From the IMG/VR virus record IMGVR_UViG_3300021090_000001, positions 64,001-87,820 of that record: DNA of 23,820 bases. One strand, written 5' to 3'. A program made the position numbers and the translations under genes. Within the stretch, counting starts at the first letter, position 1; every line of letters starts with the position of its first letter. Below are positions 7,320 to 12,759 of this stretch, piece by piece. The stretch comes from a virus. The notes under the pieces were generated by a model, which saw nothing but the letters and a program-made list of their open reading frames with translations, ran no database searches and had not been told where the DNA came from.

Positions 7320-7526
7320 TCCCGGCTCCTTTCCTGCTGCCGTTGAAGGATAGGCCGGAACCCGCCCGAAGGCGAGCCCGGCAGGTTCGCGCACGTTCGA
7401 TGCAGCGCCAAGCTCCGTAGGCTCGCGCACCGGGGGCTAGAGGTCGCCGAAGGCAACATAGGTCGGTGGAAAAGTCGGGTTGACGCTGCATCCAACGTGC
7501 GTTCGCAGTTTAGCTCGTTCGCTTGT
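7320..7526 (-). promoter_or_regulatory. structured leader of the 7319 unit
   Basis: No gene is supported here. It contains the inverted repeat 7390-7407/7484-7501 and two GCGAACG heptamers (7500-7506 and 7516-7522, minus strand). It also holds the AAAGGAG SD close to 7319. I see no convincing -35/-10 pair. Confidence 0.45.
7390..7501 (-). repeat. 18-bp inverted repeat with one internal mismatch (leader 3)
   Basis: CGCACGTTCGATGCAGCG (7390-7407) is complementary to CGCTGCATCCAACGTGCG (7484-7501) at 17 of 18 positions, with a 76-nt loop. The only mismatch is C7398/C7493 (G-G in leftward RNA). The core GCATCSAACG is shared with the repeat upstream of 7709. Confidence 0.6.
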
Positions 7527-7709
7527 TCAAGCGGTTCGCGCGACTCTGCGAAACAAGGAAGTGAAGCGGCGTGATTTGCGAGCTTGAGAACGGACGGTGA
7601 TCGGCACGTTGACCGCACCACCACGATGTTCGATCGGCAGGCAAATCACGCCGCGAGCGGAAGGCGGAAGCTCGTACCGGCCGTTCGTGTACGTGGAGTC
7701 CGGTTGCAT
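7527..7709 (-). CDS. small basic 60-residue protein
   Basis: ATG 7709 has a strong SD, GGAAGGAGCCAAGCG, immediately upstream. The product starts MQPDSTYTNGRYELPPSARG, has a central beta-like stretch (VICLPIEHRGGAVNVPITV) and ends in a basic Arg/Lys tail, RRFTSLFRRVART. The N-terminus YTNGRYELPPSARG resembles a small strand-turn module and the basic tail could bind nucleic acid. It forms its own short unit with a structured leader (7731-7821) and is not overlapped by a neighbour. Function unknown; support comes from the SD and context. Confidence 0.6.
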   Translation of the reverse strand: MQPDSTYTNGRYELPPSARGVICLPIEHRGGAVNVPITVRSQARKSRRFTSLFRRVARTA

Positions 7710-7730
7710 CGCTTGGCTCCTTCCGAAGTT

Positions 7731-7821
7731 GATCGTTCGATGCGCCACCACCCGTGCAGAGCGCTCTGCTGTCCCCCGTGCTGATTGAGGGAGTCTGCGT
7801 GCGGCGGCGCATCCAACGATC
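7731..7821 (-). repeat. 16-bp inverted repeat with one internal mismatch (leader 2)
   Basis: GATCGTTCGATGCGCC (7731-7746) pairs with GGCGCATCCAACGATC (7806-7821) at 15 of 16 positions. The mismatch is C7738/C7814, at the same place in the shared core as in the repeat near 7390-7501. The 59-nt loop contains the perfect palindrome GCAGAGCGCTCTGC (7756-7769). It ends 22 bp before the 7709 start, next to its SD. Confidence 0.6.
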
Positions 7822-7830
7822 CGTTCGCAG

Positions 7831-7882
7831 TTCCTTTTCGGGCGCCCGTTCGCTAGGGGGGCGAATGGCGCCCGAAAAGAAA
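7831..7882. repeat. long imperfect inverted repeat between two units
   Basis: TTCCTTTTCGGGCGCC then CGTTCGC (7831-7853) mirrors GCGAATGGCGCCC then GAAAAGAAA (7861-7882), giving roughly 20 paired positions around a short TAGGGGG loop. It lies directly downstream of the 8191 gene's terminator and upstream of the 7709 unit. It may be a second terminator stem or a protein site. Confidence 0.45.
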
Positions 7883-7903
7883 CTGCCCTCACGAGGAGGG
7901 CAG
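7875..7903 (-). terminator. Rho-independent terminator of the 8191 gene
   Basis: In leftward RNA CTGCCCTC (7903-7896) and GAGGGCAG (7890-7883) form an 8-bp stem with a 5-nt loop, followed at once by UUUCUUUU (7882-7875). The stem starts in the last codons and the stop codon lies in the loop region, so the 3' end of the gene and the terminator overlap. Confidence 0.8.
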
Positions 7904-8191
7904 CTCCTTGGCCAACGCGGCGACTGCTGCGAGCGGCATCGCTTTGATGCGCCCGCCGCCTGAGGGCGTGTACTCGGCGAACAGGTACTTGCTGTCGCCT
8001 TTCTGCGAGGCGCGCTCGACCACGCTGACCTCGCCCATGCCGCCGACCGCGTACGGGCCTGCGACGACGACACCCTCACGGGTGCGCGGCTGCACGGTGG
8101 CGGCCTGCTCGGTGGCGGCCTTGACCGCGTCTGCGAGCCTGTTGGGCGCGGGCGGCGTGGCCGTCTGCGTTGCGGTTGCGGCTTTGCTCAT
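7889..8191 (-). CDS. unknown 100-residue Ala/Pro-rich protein
   Basis: ATG 8191 follows AAGGAG with normal spacing. The first 35 residues are Ala/Thr/Pro-rich and likely disordered. The rest is a small beta-rich domain (TREGVVVAGPYAVGGMGEVSVVERASQ is part of it; then KYLFAEYTPSGGGRIKAMPL) closing with a helix ALAKELPSS. It is the first leftward gene after the central divergent region and is a single-gene unit, ending in a terminator that overlaps its stop. Being promoter-proximal to a putative origin or operator, it could be a regulator, but no known DNA-binding motif is visible. Confidence 0.75.
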   Translation of the reverse strand: MSKAATATQTATPPAPNRLADAVKAATEQAATVQPRTREGVVVAGPYAVGGMGEVSVVERASQKGDSKYLFAEYTPSGGGRIKAMPLAAVAALAKELPSS

Positions 8192-8226
8192 TCGTTCGTC
8201 TCCTTGTGCGCGTTTACGGTGCGGGT

Positions 8227-8290
8227 CGAACTCAGCGCGCGTCAGGTCATAGAGGCGTTTCCGCTCAGATCTGACCGCGCGCTCAGTTCG
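8227..8290 (-). repeat. 15-bp inverted repeat with one internal mismatch (leader 1)
   Basis: CGAACTCAGCGCGCG (8227-8241) pairs with CGCGCGCTCAGTTCG (8276-8290) at 14 of 15 positions. The mismatch is C8233/C8284. The stem continues inward with TCAG/CTGA (8242-8245/8271-8274) past a one-base bulge. It sits in the leader of the 8191 gene. Confidence 0.55.
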
Positions 8291-8317
8291 CGTTCGCCCG
8301 TTCGTTCGTGCGTTCGC
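8286..8317. repeat. cluster of GTTCG/CGTTCGC repeats
   Basis: Within 32 bp there are five GTTCG pentamers. Two belong to the heptamer CGTTCGC (8291-8297 and 8311-8317). The same heptamer recurs in the other leaders, so this may be a clustered protein-binding site. Confidence 0.4.
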
Positions 8318-8350
8318 AAGCGCTTAGGGGCGAGCCCGGCGCGCCGTGGC

Positions 8351-8393
8351 GCGCGCCCGAGAAAAAATGCGTGGGCGCGCCCGAGAAAAAATG
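8351..8393. repeat. 19-bp direct repeat ending in an A-tract
   Basis: GCGCGCCCGAGAAAAAATG occurs at 8351-8369 and again at 8375-8393, a period of 24 bp. Each copy ends in an A6 tract flanked by GC-rich DNA. Phased A-tracts bend DNA and are common beside origins and regulated promoters. The orientation does not suit a terminator. Confidence 0.6.
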
Positions 8394-8396
8394 GCC

Positions 8397-8428
8397 GGAT
8401 GTTCTAATCAAAATTCACTAGATCATCC
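8397..8428. repeat. AT-rich dyad beside the four-element array
   Basis: GGATGTTCTA (8397-8406) mirrors TAGATCATCC (8419-8428) at 9 of 10 positions, with T8402/T8423 as the mismatch, around a 12-nt AT-rich centre. It is the most AT-rich stretch of the central region, so it is the best candidate for a DNA-unwinding element if this is an origin. Confidence 0.45.
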
Positions 8429-8475
8429 GTCCAGATGCGGGGCCGAACGCGGCGAGTGCCGCGACGACCACGGGA

Positions 8476-8754
8476 GATAGTCGCCGACCCGTTACCGGGC
8501 GGCGATGCCGCGTCCACGGCGTGGCCGGGACGCGGTGAGCGTCCGGCGTAACCGTGGGATGCGACAAGGGATAGTCACCGGCCCGTTACCGCCCGCACAG
8601 AGCCAAGCGCGGCGAGCGGCGTCCCGCGCCTGGTCGAGGAGCCCGCCGCCGGTAACGGCTGGCCGACTATGGAGCTGAGTGAGTGGAAACACCCGACCGG
8701 CGCCGGGCGGTAGCTAACCCCGCCGCCCGGCCCGGTAACGGGTTGCCGACTATC
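8476..8754. repeat. four 24-bp elements in head-to-head pairs
   Basis: The consensus is GATAGTCGSCRA followed by CCCGTTACCGGG. Copies A (8476-8499) and B (8570-8593) read on plus; C (8648-8671) and D (8731-8754) read on minus. A and D differ at only two positions; B and C are more diverged. The pairs point towards each other around about 8615. GC-rich dyads lie between A and B (8508-8515/8528-8535), near the centre (8607-8612/8624-8629) and between C and D (8703-8710/8723-8730). The outer dyads both have 8-bp arms and 12-nt centres. This fits iterons or a cooperative operator array. Confidence 0.7.
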
Positions 8755-8784
8755 TTGATAACGCCCAACATCCGTTGAGACCTA

Positions 8785-8813
8785 TTGACAACGGGCGCGG
8801 GCGGTTTCAGACT
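8785..8813 (+). promoter_or_regulatory. possible rightward promoter
   Basis: A consensus -35 TTGACA (8785-8790) is followed after 17 bp by CAGACT (8808-8813), which matches TATAAT at only three positions. It would give a leader of about 35 nt before ATG 8854, and lies 30 bp from the last 24-bp element. The -10 is weak, so this is tentative. Confidence 0.3.
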
Positions 8814-8853
8814 GGGGCAAGAGCCGCACACACTCAACCGAACGGGGTTAGCA

Positions 8854-10026
8854 ATGTCTACCGACCTTTTCACCAAAGCAGTCGCCAATTCAGCCGAACA
8901 GGGCCGCGACGAATCCCAGCACGAGGCCGCCAAGATCGGCGCCGCTGCTGAGCGCAAGCGGTTGGAGGAATCCGAACTCGCCGCGAAGGCATGGGGCGAG
9001 AGCGCCGACCGCAACGGCCGGGCGGTTTCATGGCAGCGCCGAATCCGCGTGGACGGCGAGGTCCGTCACGTCACGATGTGGGAGCGCGACGGCGCATACT
9101 CTGAGCGCGCATTCCTGCGACTGGCCAACCGGGCGGCAGCGCAAGCCGTCCCCGGCGGCTGGAAAAACGGCGAAGCGGTCGAGTCGGTGGCCGCTGAGAT
9201 CGTCGCCCGCGTGATGACCCGGACCTGCGGCCGGATGCCCAAGCGCGGCAGCCTGGCGACCTCCGACCGAGCCGCCGATCCCGATTTCTCTTACCTGGTC
9301 AGCATGGGGCGATTTGCCGCCGCCGATGCTCTGGGGGGCGCTGCTGCTGGCCTCTCCGCTGAGGTCGCGCCGATGGCCGCTGGCGAGGGTGCCGGCGTCG
9401 CCGATCTGGCGAGTCTGGCTGCCGAGTCACTGGCCGCCGCTGAGAGCGCCCCTGACGCCGACCGCTACCTGGCCGAGTCACCCACCGCCGAGCACTGGTC
9501 ACAGCGCCCGGTTGCCCAGTGGGCGTCTGTGGACTGGACGTGGGCGGAATCACTGGCCGACTCATGCGCCCTGGTCCTGACCCCCACCACCACCACCGCA
9601 GTGCGGCGCGTCGCCATCGAGTGCGGCGAGCGCACCCGCGCGGTGGAGGCCGCGATCGTCTGCGCCATCAGGCCCGCTGCCCTCGCCGCCGAACTGGCCG
9701 AGGCGGGCTACGGGTCCAGCGCTGGCGCTGTCCGCAAGGCGGCGTCTCTGGGGCGCGGGATTCTCGCCGATGCTCTGAGGCGCATCCCCACCACCCCGCG
9801 CCACTGGAGCGCCGCCGACTGGCGCATGGTGGAGGCAGTGGCCATCCTCTGCGACCTGGAGCAGGCCGAGCGCGAGCGGGCACACGTCCTGGAGCAGGCG
9901 CCGCCGAGCTACAAGGCGCCGACGCTGCCCGACTACCTGCCCTCCCAGAAGGTCGACCCCGACGATCAGGTCTGGGAGACGCCCGCCGAGTTGATCGGCT
10001 ATCCGTCCGGCGCCCTGGAGGCGTAG
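8854..10026 (+). CDS. unknown 390-residue protein, first rightward gene; loosely sigma-like layout
   Basis: ATG 8854 is chosen; a TTG at 8785 would add 23 residues but overlaps the likely promoter. The SD is weak (GGGG). The N-terminal 60 residues are charged helix. Residues 108-163 (VAAEIVARVMTRTCGRMPKR, then DFSYLVSMGRFAAADAL) resemble the order of sigma-70 region 2, and residues 262-311 (a helix pair with ALAAELAEAGYGSSAGAVRKA) resemble region 4 or another helix-turn-helix. Between them is an Ala-rich linker. The match is impressionistic. Its position next to the repeated elements would equally suit a replication initiator or an autoregulator. Intracellular and soluble; not identified. Confidence 0.7.
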   Translation: MSTDLFTKAVANSAEQGRDESQHEAAKIGAAAERKRLEESELAAKAWGESADRNGRAVSWQRRIRVDGEVRHVTMWERDGAYSERAFLRLANRAAAQAVPGGWKNGEAVESVAAEIVARVMTRTCGRMPKRGSLATSDRAADPDFSYLVSMGRFAAADALGGAAAGLSAEVAPMAAGEGAGVADLASLAAESLAAAESAPDADRYLAESPTAEHWSQRPVAQWASVDWTWAESLADSCALVLTPTTTTAVRRVAIECGERTRAVEAAIVCAIRPAALAAELAEAGYGSSAGAVRKAASLGRGILADALRRIPTTPRHWSAADWRMVEAVAILCDLEQAERERAHVLEQAPPSYKAPTLPDYLPSQKVDPDDQVWETPAELIGYPSGALEA

Positions 10027-10081
10027 CGGAATCTCGCCGATCATCTACGTGTACCCACCGCCAACCGAAGGGAACCCACCC

Positions 10082-10324
10082 ATGAGCCGACACACCGAAC
10101 TAGCCGTCGATATGACCACCGTTGCGGGACGCGCGGGCTTGAGCGCCCGGCTGCGCCCGGCCTCTACGTTTCAGGATCGGATAGACGCCTGCGTGGCGGA
10201 TGCCGATCGCGTGGTGGCGCGGCGGATGGCCGCACAGCTGGCCTTCCTGCCGCTGTCAGAGCGCGCCAGCGCCGCTCGGCGGCTGCATTTGATCGAGGGT
10301 GGGGGAGAGAGGATTTCAGGCTAA
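10082..10324 (+). CDS. unknown 80-residue helical protein
   Basis: ATG 10082 follows GAAGGGAA. The product is Ala/Arg-rich and largely helical: a FQDRIDACVADADRVVARR segment and then AFLPLSERASAARRLHLIEGG. It lies 55 bp after the 8854 gene in the same direction and may be co-transcribed with it. A hairpin follows shortly after its stop. No known family. Confidence 0.62.
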   Translation: MSRHTELAVDMTTVAGRAGLSARLRPASTFQDRIDACVADADRVVARRMAAQLAFLPLSERASAARRLHLIEGGGERISG

Positions 10325-10344
10325 CGGGGACGAGCATTCACGCG

Positions 10345-10366
10345 CGCGCAACTATCCGGTTGCGCG
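10345..10366 (+). terminator. possible terminator hairpin after the 10082 gene
   Basis: CGCGCAAC (10345-10352) and GTTGCGCG (10359-10366) form a perfect 8-bp stem with a 6-nt loop, 20 bp after the stop. A second stem follows at about 10390-10413. There is no U-tract, so intrinsic termination is uncertain. Confidence 0.35.
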
Positions 10367-10723
10367 TCGCCGCTTCTCCCCGATGCGCGGCGGCTGACTC
10401 CGCTCGGGAGTCGCCTGCCCTACCCCCCCTTCTCGGTACCCACTTTTGGGTAGCGAAACCGCCCACAACACACCCACGCGCACACCACCCCCGAAAAAAT
10501 CGATCCCCAAAAATTGAACCTGCCCCGCTAACTTAAAGCTAGCTTCGTCCCCCTTCTCCAACCCGGCTCGACCCCTCCGAAACGGCGCAGCTCCCCGAGA
10601 AAGACCCGAGCTTCATCTTCCAATAGCCGCTGAACCCTCTGAAACCGTAGGAAAACCTTGCAGATTGCTGGGTAGAGCGGGTCGGCGAGATTCTTGCGAC
10701 GAATTCGTCCACTTTCCTGGTAC

Positions 10724-10780
10724 CCTGCCGTCGTTCGCTGGCTCGCCCATCCGATAACACGAGCCCCAGCGGTCGGCAGG
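10724..10780. ncRNA. long hairpin, candidate structured RNA
   Basis: CCTGCCG (10724-10730) pairs with CGGCAGG (10774-10780). After a 5/2-nt internal loop, CGCTGGCTCG (10736-10745) pairs with CGAGCC...CCAGCG (10760-10771, sharing bases), leaving a two-base bulge and a 14-nt loop. About 17 base pairs form within 57 nt. It lies about 125 bp upstream of the main rightward operon. It does not have tRNA geometry. Confidence 0.4.
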
Positions 10781-10852
10781 ATTCATAGGTCGGGTAGGGG
10801 CGAGAGCCCGGCCGTAAAGTTTCATCAGACCCGGAACCCCCAGCTAGGCAAG

Positions 10853-10871
10853 CGAACGGGCTGAGCGTTCG
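10853..10871. promoter_or_regulatory. CGAACG-N7-CGTTCG inverted repeat before the rightward operon
   Basis: CGAACG (10853-10858) and CGTTCG (10866-10871) are inverted around a 7-bp spacer, 36 bp upstream of GTG 10907. The left half extends to GCGAACG, the heptamer clustered in the left-arm leaders. Confidence 0.4.
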
Positions 10872-10906
10872 TCTTCACCACTTGACCAATGATTGAAAGG
10901 CTTTCA

Positions 10907-11179
10907 GTGACGGAGAATTCTGCCCCTCGTTCTCGCCGGGCGTTCATCACGGTGAACCCGTTTGTGCCGGACGGCGAGATTCGCGTCGGCGGCACGGTGA
11001 TCCTGACCCGTGCGGCCAGCGACGAGGAAATCGGATTCGCGGCGACAGCGCGGCCGGTGTCGGTTCACGACGAGAATCACGCCCAGAGTCTCGAACGCGG
11101 TCTGAGGGCGCAGGGGGTCGAGTGCAGACGGCAGGAGTGGGCGCCGTCGTGGAGAGGTCGAGCCGATGACCGAGGTTAA
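10907..11179 (+). CDS. unknown 90-residue protein
   Basis: GTG 10907 is preferred because GAAAGG lies 6 bp upstream; ATG 10889 would add six residues but has no SD. The product has a beta-rich start (RRAFITVNPFVPDGEIRVGG) and continues VILTRAASDEEIGFAATA with a basic C-terminus. The GGxVILTR pattern suggests a small strand-based fold. Its last 14 bp overlap the next gene, so it heads the main rightward chain. The Arg-rich tail lies partly in the overlap. Unknown function. Confidence 0.58.
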   Translation: MTENSAPRSRRAFITVNPFVPDGEIRVGGTVILTRAASDEEIGFAATARPVSVHDENHAQSLERGLRAQGVECRRQEWAPSWRGRADDRG

Positions 11180-11621
11180 GCGCATCGACATCGCAGAATT
11201 CCGCGCGCTCGGGTTCCTTCAGGAGGCCAACCGACTGTTCTTCCATCCCCTCGGGCTGGGGCTGGAGGCCGTGGCCGAAAAGTGCCCGGTCTGCCTGGGG
11301 GGCGGGGAGGAGATGATCAAGGGCGAGGACCGGCGAGCGAAGGGCGTCCCGTGCGAGCGCTGCCACGGCTCCGGGCAGGCCGAGCGCCTGGGCGGCGTCT
11401 GGGACTACCGCCAGGACGCCGAGGGCATCTACTACGACTTCGCAGAGGCGACCTGGTCCCCCTACGTGGTGGACGCAGGCGCCAAGGCGGACTACGTTGC
11501 GGCCGAGATGTTGCGGCACGCTCCGGCGCGCGAAGCGCTCTTTGGCGACGGCGTCGTGGTCGAGCCGCTGCCCGCCGAGGACCAAGCTGACCAACCACAA
11601 TCAAAGGAGAGCAGCAAGTGA
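11166..11621 (+). CDS. phage-type protein with inserted CxxCxGxG zinc finger
   Basis: A 151-residue protein. Residues 8-36 (DIAEFRALGFLQEANRLFF, then HPLGLGLEAV) and 76-91 (LGGVWDYRQDAEGIYYDF) match the two conserved blocks of a small actinophage family I know only as hypothetical. Between them lies a DnaJ-like zinc-binding unit, C40-PV-C43-LGGG and C63-ER-C66-HGSG. As I recall, that family usually has a short link here, so the finger looks like an insertion. It starts at ATG 11166 inside the previous gene and its stop overlaps the next GTG. It probably binds zinc; role unknown. Confidence 0.78.
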   Translation: MTEVKRIDIAEFRALGFLQEANRLFFHPLGLGLEAVAEKCPVCLGGGEEMIKGEDRRAKGVPCERCHGSGQAERLGGVWDYRQDAEGIYYDFAEATWSPYVVDAGAKADYVAAEMLRHAPAREALFGDGVVVEPLPAEDQADQPQSKESSK

Positions 11622-11887
11622 AGATCAACGTCCGGCACGAAAGCGCCCAGGAGGTAGCCGAGGAGACTCAGTCCCACCCGGCGAGGACCTGCGTCTGGAT
11701 CGTCGGCGACGACGGCGAGACGCAGGACACGGCCTACCTCGAACCCGGCCAGGCGCTGCCGATCGAGATCGAGATCGACGCCGTGGTGGACGCGTACACG
11801 TTCGGCCCGGTGGGTCCCATCGAGGTCCCCGTAGCGGCCGAGGAGGCGCAGGCGGCCGAGGGCGGCGAAGGCACGCCGATCACCTAG
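11618..11887 (+). CDS. unknown 89-residue acidic protein
   Basis: GTG 11618 overlaps the upstream stop and follows AAAGGAGAGC. The protein is acidic and beta-like: KINVRHESAQEVAEE, TCVWIVGDDGETQDTAYLEP, then PIEIEIDAVVDAYTFGPVG, ending in a Gly/Glu-rich tail. The GQALPIEIEIDAVVDAY segment looks like paired beta strands. No cysteine cluster or membrane segment is present. It ends the first three-gene block; about 190 bp without a gene follow. Unknown function. Confidence 0.68.
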   Translation: MKINVRHESAQEVAEETQSHPARTCVWIVGDDGETQDTAYLEPGQALPIEIEIDAVVDAYTFGPVGPIEVPVAAEEAQAAEGGEGTPIT

Positions 11888-12080
11888 GCGCAGGACCCGG
11901 ACTAGATCGCAGCAACACAGACGGGGTCGTCCCTTTCAACGCCGGGGCGGCTTAAACGACCCGGCTTAGCGGGGCGCCCGACCGGACTCGGCGGCCTCCC
12001 CCCCGGGGTCGATACTCCGGCGTAGGCGCGTAAGGCCGAGAATCGCGCCCAGCTTCGACCAACCAGTGAAAGGACACGAG
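11888..12080 (+). other. 193-bp intergenic region with a nested hairpin
   Basis: GGGTCGT (11924-11930) pairs with ACGACCC (11956-11962), and inside the loop GCCG/CGGC (11941-11951) pairs around GGG. No U-tract follows. The GAAAGGA SD for the next gene lies at its right end. It may be a processing or attenuation site between two blocks of the operon. Confidence 0.35.
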
Positions 12081-12272
12081 ATGCCCGACTACGCCATCAC
12101 TGTCTCCATCGAGGGGCTGCCGCCTAACGACAACGAGTACGACGAGGACCGCTACCTTGCGCAGTTTTTCCGAGTCGAAGTTGAGCTGGTGGAGCTGTGG
12201 AAGACCGGCGCTCGGGCCGAGAACATCGAAGAGGCCATCTCGCAGGCCCTGACCGAGGCGGTGATCGGATGA
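12081..12272 (+). CDS. small 63-residue acidic protein
   Basis: ATG 12081 follows GAAAGGA at normal spacing and is preferred over GTG 12066. The product begins MPDYAITVSIEGLPPNDNEYD, continues with a strand FFRVEVELVELW and ends in a helix NIEEAISQALTEAVIG. A beta-beta-alpha layout is likely. The stop overlaps the next start as ATGA, so it heads the second, almost seamless block of the rightward operon. Unknown family. Confidence 0.7.
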   Translation: MPDYAITVSIEGLPPNDNEYDEDRYLAQFFRVEVELVELWKTGARAENIEEAISQALTEAVIG

Positions 12273-12757
12273 CCGGATCGGATCACACCGCCCAGCCGCC
12301 GTTCCCCATCCCCAGCGGCTCGCTGACTTGGGCGCCGCCCGGCGCGTCGATCGGGTTCGTATGGCCGCCCGAGAGCGACGACATCCAGTGCTGGGCGGTG
12401 GACAGAGACCCCGGTACCTTCCTGGTGGAGCTGCCGGGGTTTTCGATCGCCGCTGGGGCGGAAGGCGACAACGAGGCGCTGGAGCGTGACCGGGCCGCCT
12501 TCATCGCCCACGTCAAGGACTTCCTCGGTTTCCCCAAGTGGTATCGGCCCTCGCAGGTTCTGATCCTGGAGGCGCCCAGTGCCCAGGATGACCTCGATCT
12601 AGAGGAGATCAAAGCCATCGAAGTGTTCCAGGGCTCCTTGAACCTGTTCGCCGCCGCCGATGAGGTCTACATCTTTCGGGGTACTGAGGCGGCGACGTTG
12701 AAGCACGCCGATCGTGCGCCCGAGGATGTCCGCGTCGCAATCCAGAGGAGGAGCTGA
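12269..12757 (+). CDS. unknown 162-residue protein with VRVAIQRRS tail
   Basis: ATG 12269 sits in an ATGA overlap. The N-terminus is Pro/Trp-rich (LTWAPPGASIGFVWPP) and acidic strands and helices follow. The last nine residues, VRVAIQRRS, recur almost exactly at the end of the 36-residue product of 13068-13178. The nucleotide sequence of the two tails is also similar, marking a duplicated gene junction. The next gene begins 2 bp after the stop with its SD, GGAGGAG, lying in the tail codons. Function unknown. Confidence 0.75.
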   Translation: MTGSDHTAQPPFPIPSGSLTWAPPGASIGFVWPPESDDIQCWAVDRDPGTFLVELPGFSIAAGAEGDNEALERDRAAFIAHVKDFLGFPKWYRPSQVLILEAPSAQDDLDLEEIKAIEVFQGSLNLFAAADEVYIFRGTEAATLKHADRAPEDVRVAIQRRS

Positions 12758-12759
12758 CA

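Larger units (their letters stand above)
8192..8853. other. central divergent region, candidate origin or multi-site operator
   Basis: These 662 bp separate leftward from rightward genes and hold no supported CDS. From left: a leader inverted repeat (8227-8290), a GTTCG-rich stretch (8286-8317), a duplicated block ending in A6 (8351-8393), an AT-rich dyad (8397-8428), a CGCGGC/GCCGCG hairpin (8448-8463), four 24-bp elements in two opposed pairs (8476-8754) and a TTGACA (8785-8790). AT-rich DNA beside repeated sites at a transcriptional divide is typical of iteron origins and phage control regions. I found no canonical DnaA box by eye. Confidence 0.5.
10325..10906. other. 582-bp gene-free stretch with several hairpins
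   Basis: No frame here has both an SD and protein-like sequence. It holds a hairpin CGCGCAAC/GTTGCGCG (10345-10366), a smaller GACTCC/GGAGTC stem (about 10390-10413), TACCCA-CTTT-TGGGTA (10437-10452), an AT-richer part with short A-runs (about 10490-10540), the palindrome GACGAATTCGTC (10698-10709), a long hairpin (10724-10780) and the inverted pair CGAACG/CGTTCG (10853-10871). It probably contains the end of the first unit and the leader of the main rightward operon, and possibly a non-coding RNA. Confidence 0.5.

Noticed and set aside
7379-8322. CRISPR array suggested by short repeats
   Set aside because: Repeats are inverted, unevenly spaced and of different lengths, with no regular spacers or cas genes.
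8351-8393. The duplicated GC block plus A6 as tandem terminators
   Set aside because: On the plus strand the run is A, not T; on the minus strand the T-run precedes the GC block. Neither orientation fits.
8785-8853. TTG start extending the 8854 gene by 23 codons
   Set aside because: The TTG lies in a consensus -35 hexamer and lacks an SD; the added residues are low-complexity.
8192-8853. Canonical DnaA boxes in the candidate origin
   Set aside because: None of the TTATNCACA type was seen by eye, so an origin call rests only on the repeated elements.
10352-10561. 69-codon minus-strand frame in the second gene-free region
   Set aside because: It needs a TTG start without SD and its sequence runs through several hairpins; no protein-like pattern.
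10345-10780. tRNA gene in the second gene-free region
   Set aside because: The hairpins do not give a cloverleaf, and no T-arm GGTTCRANNCC sequence is present at the right spacing.
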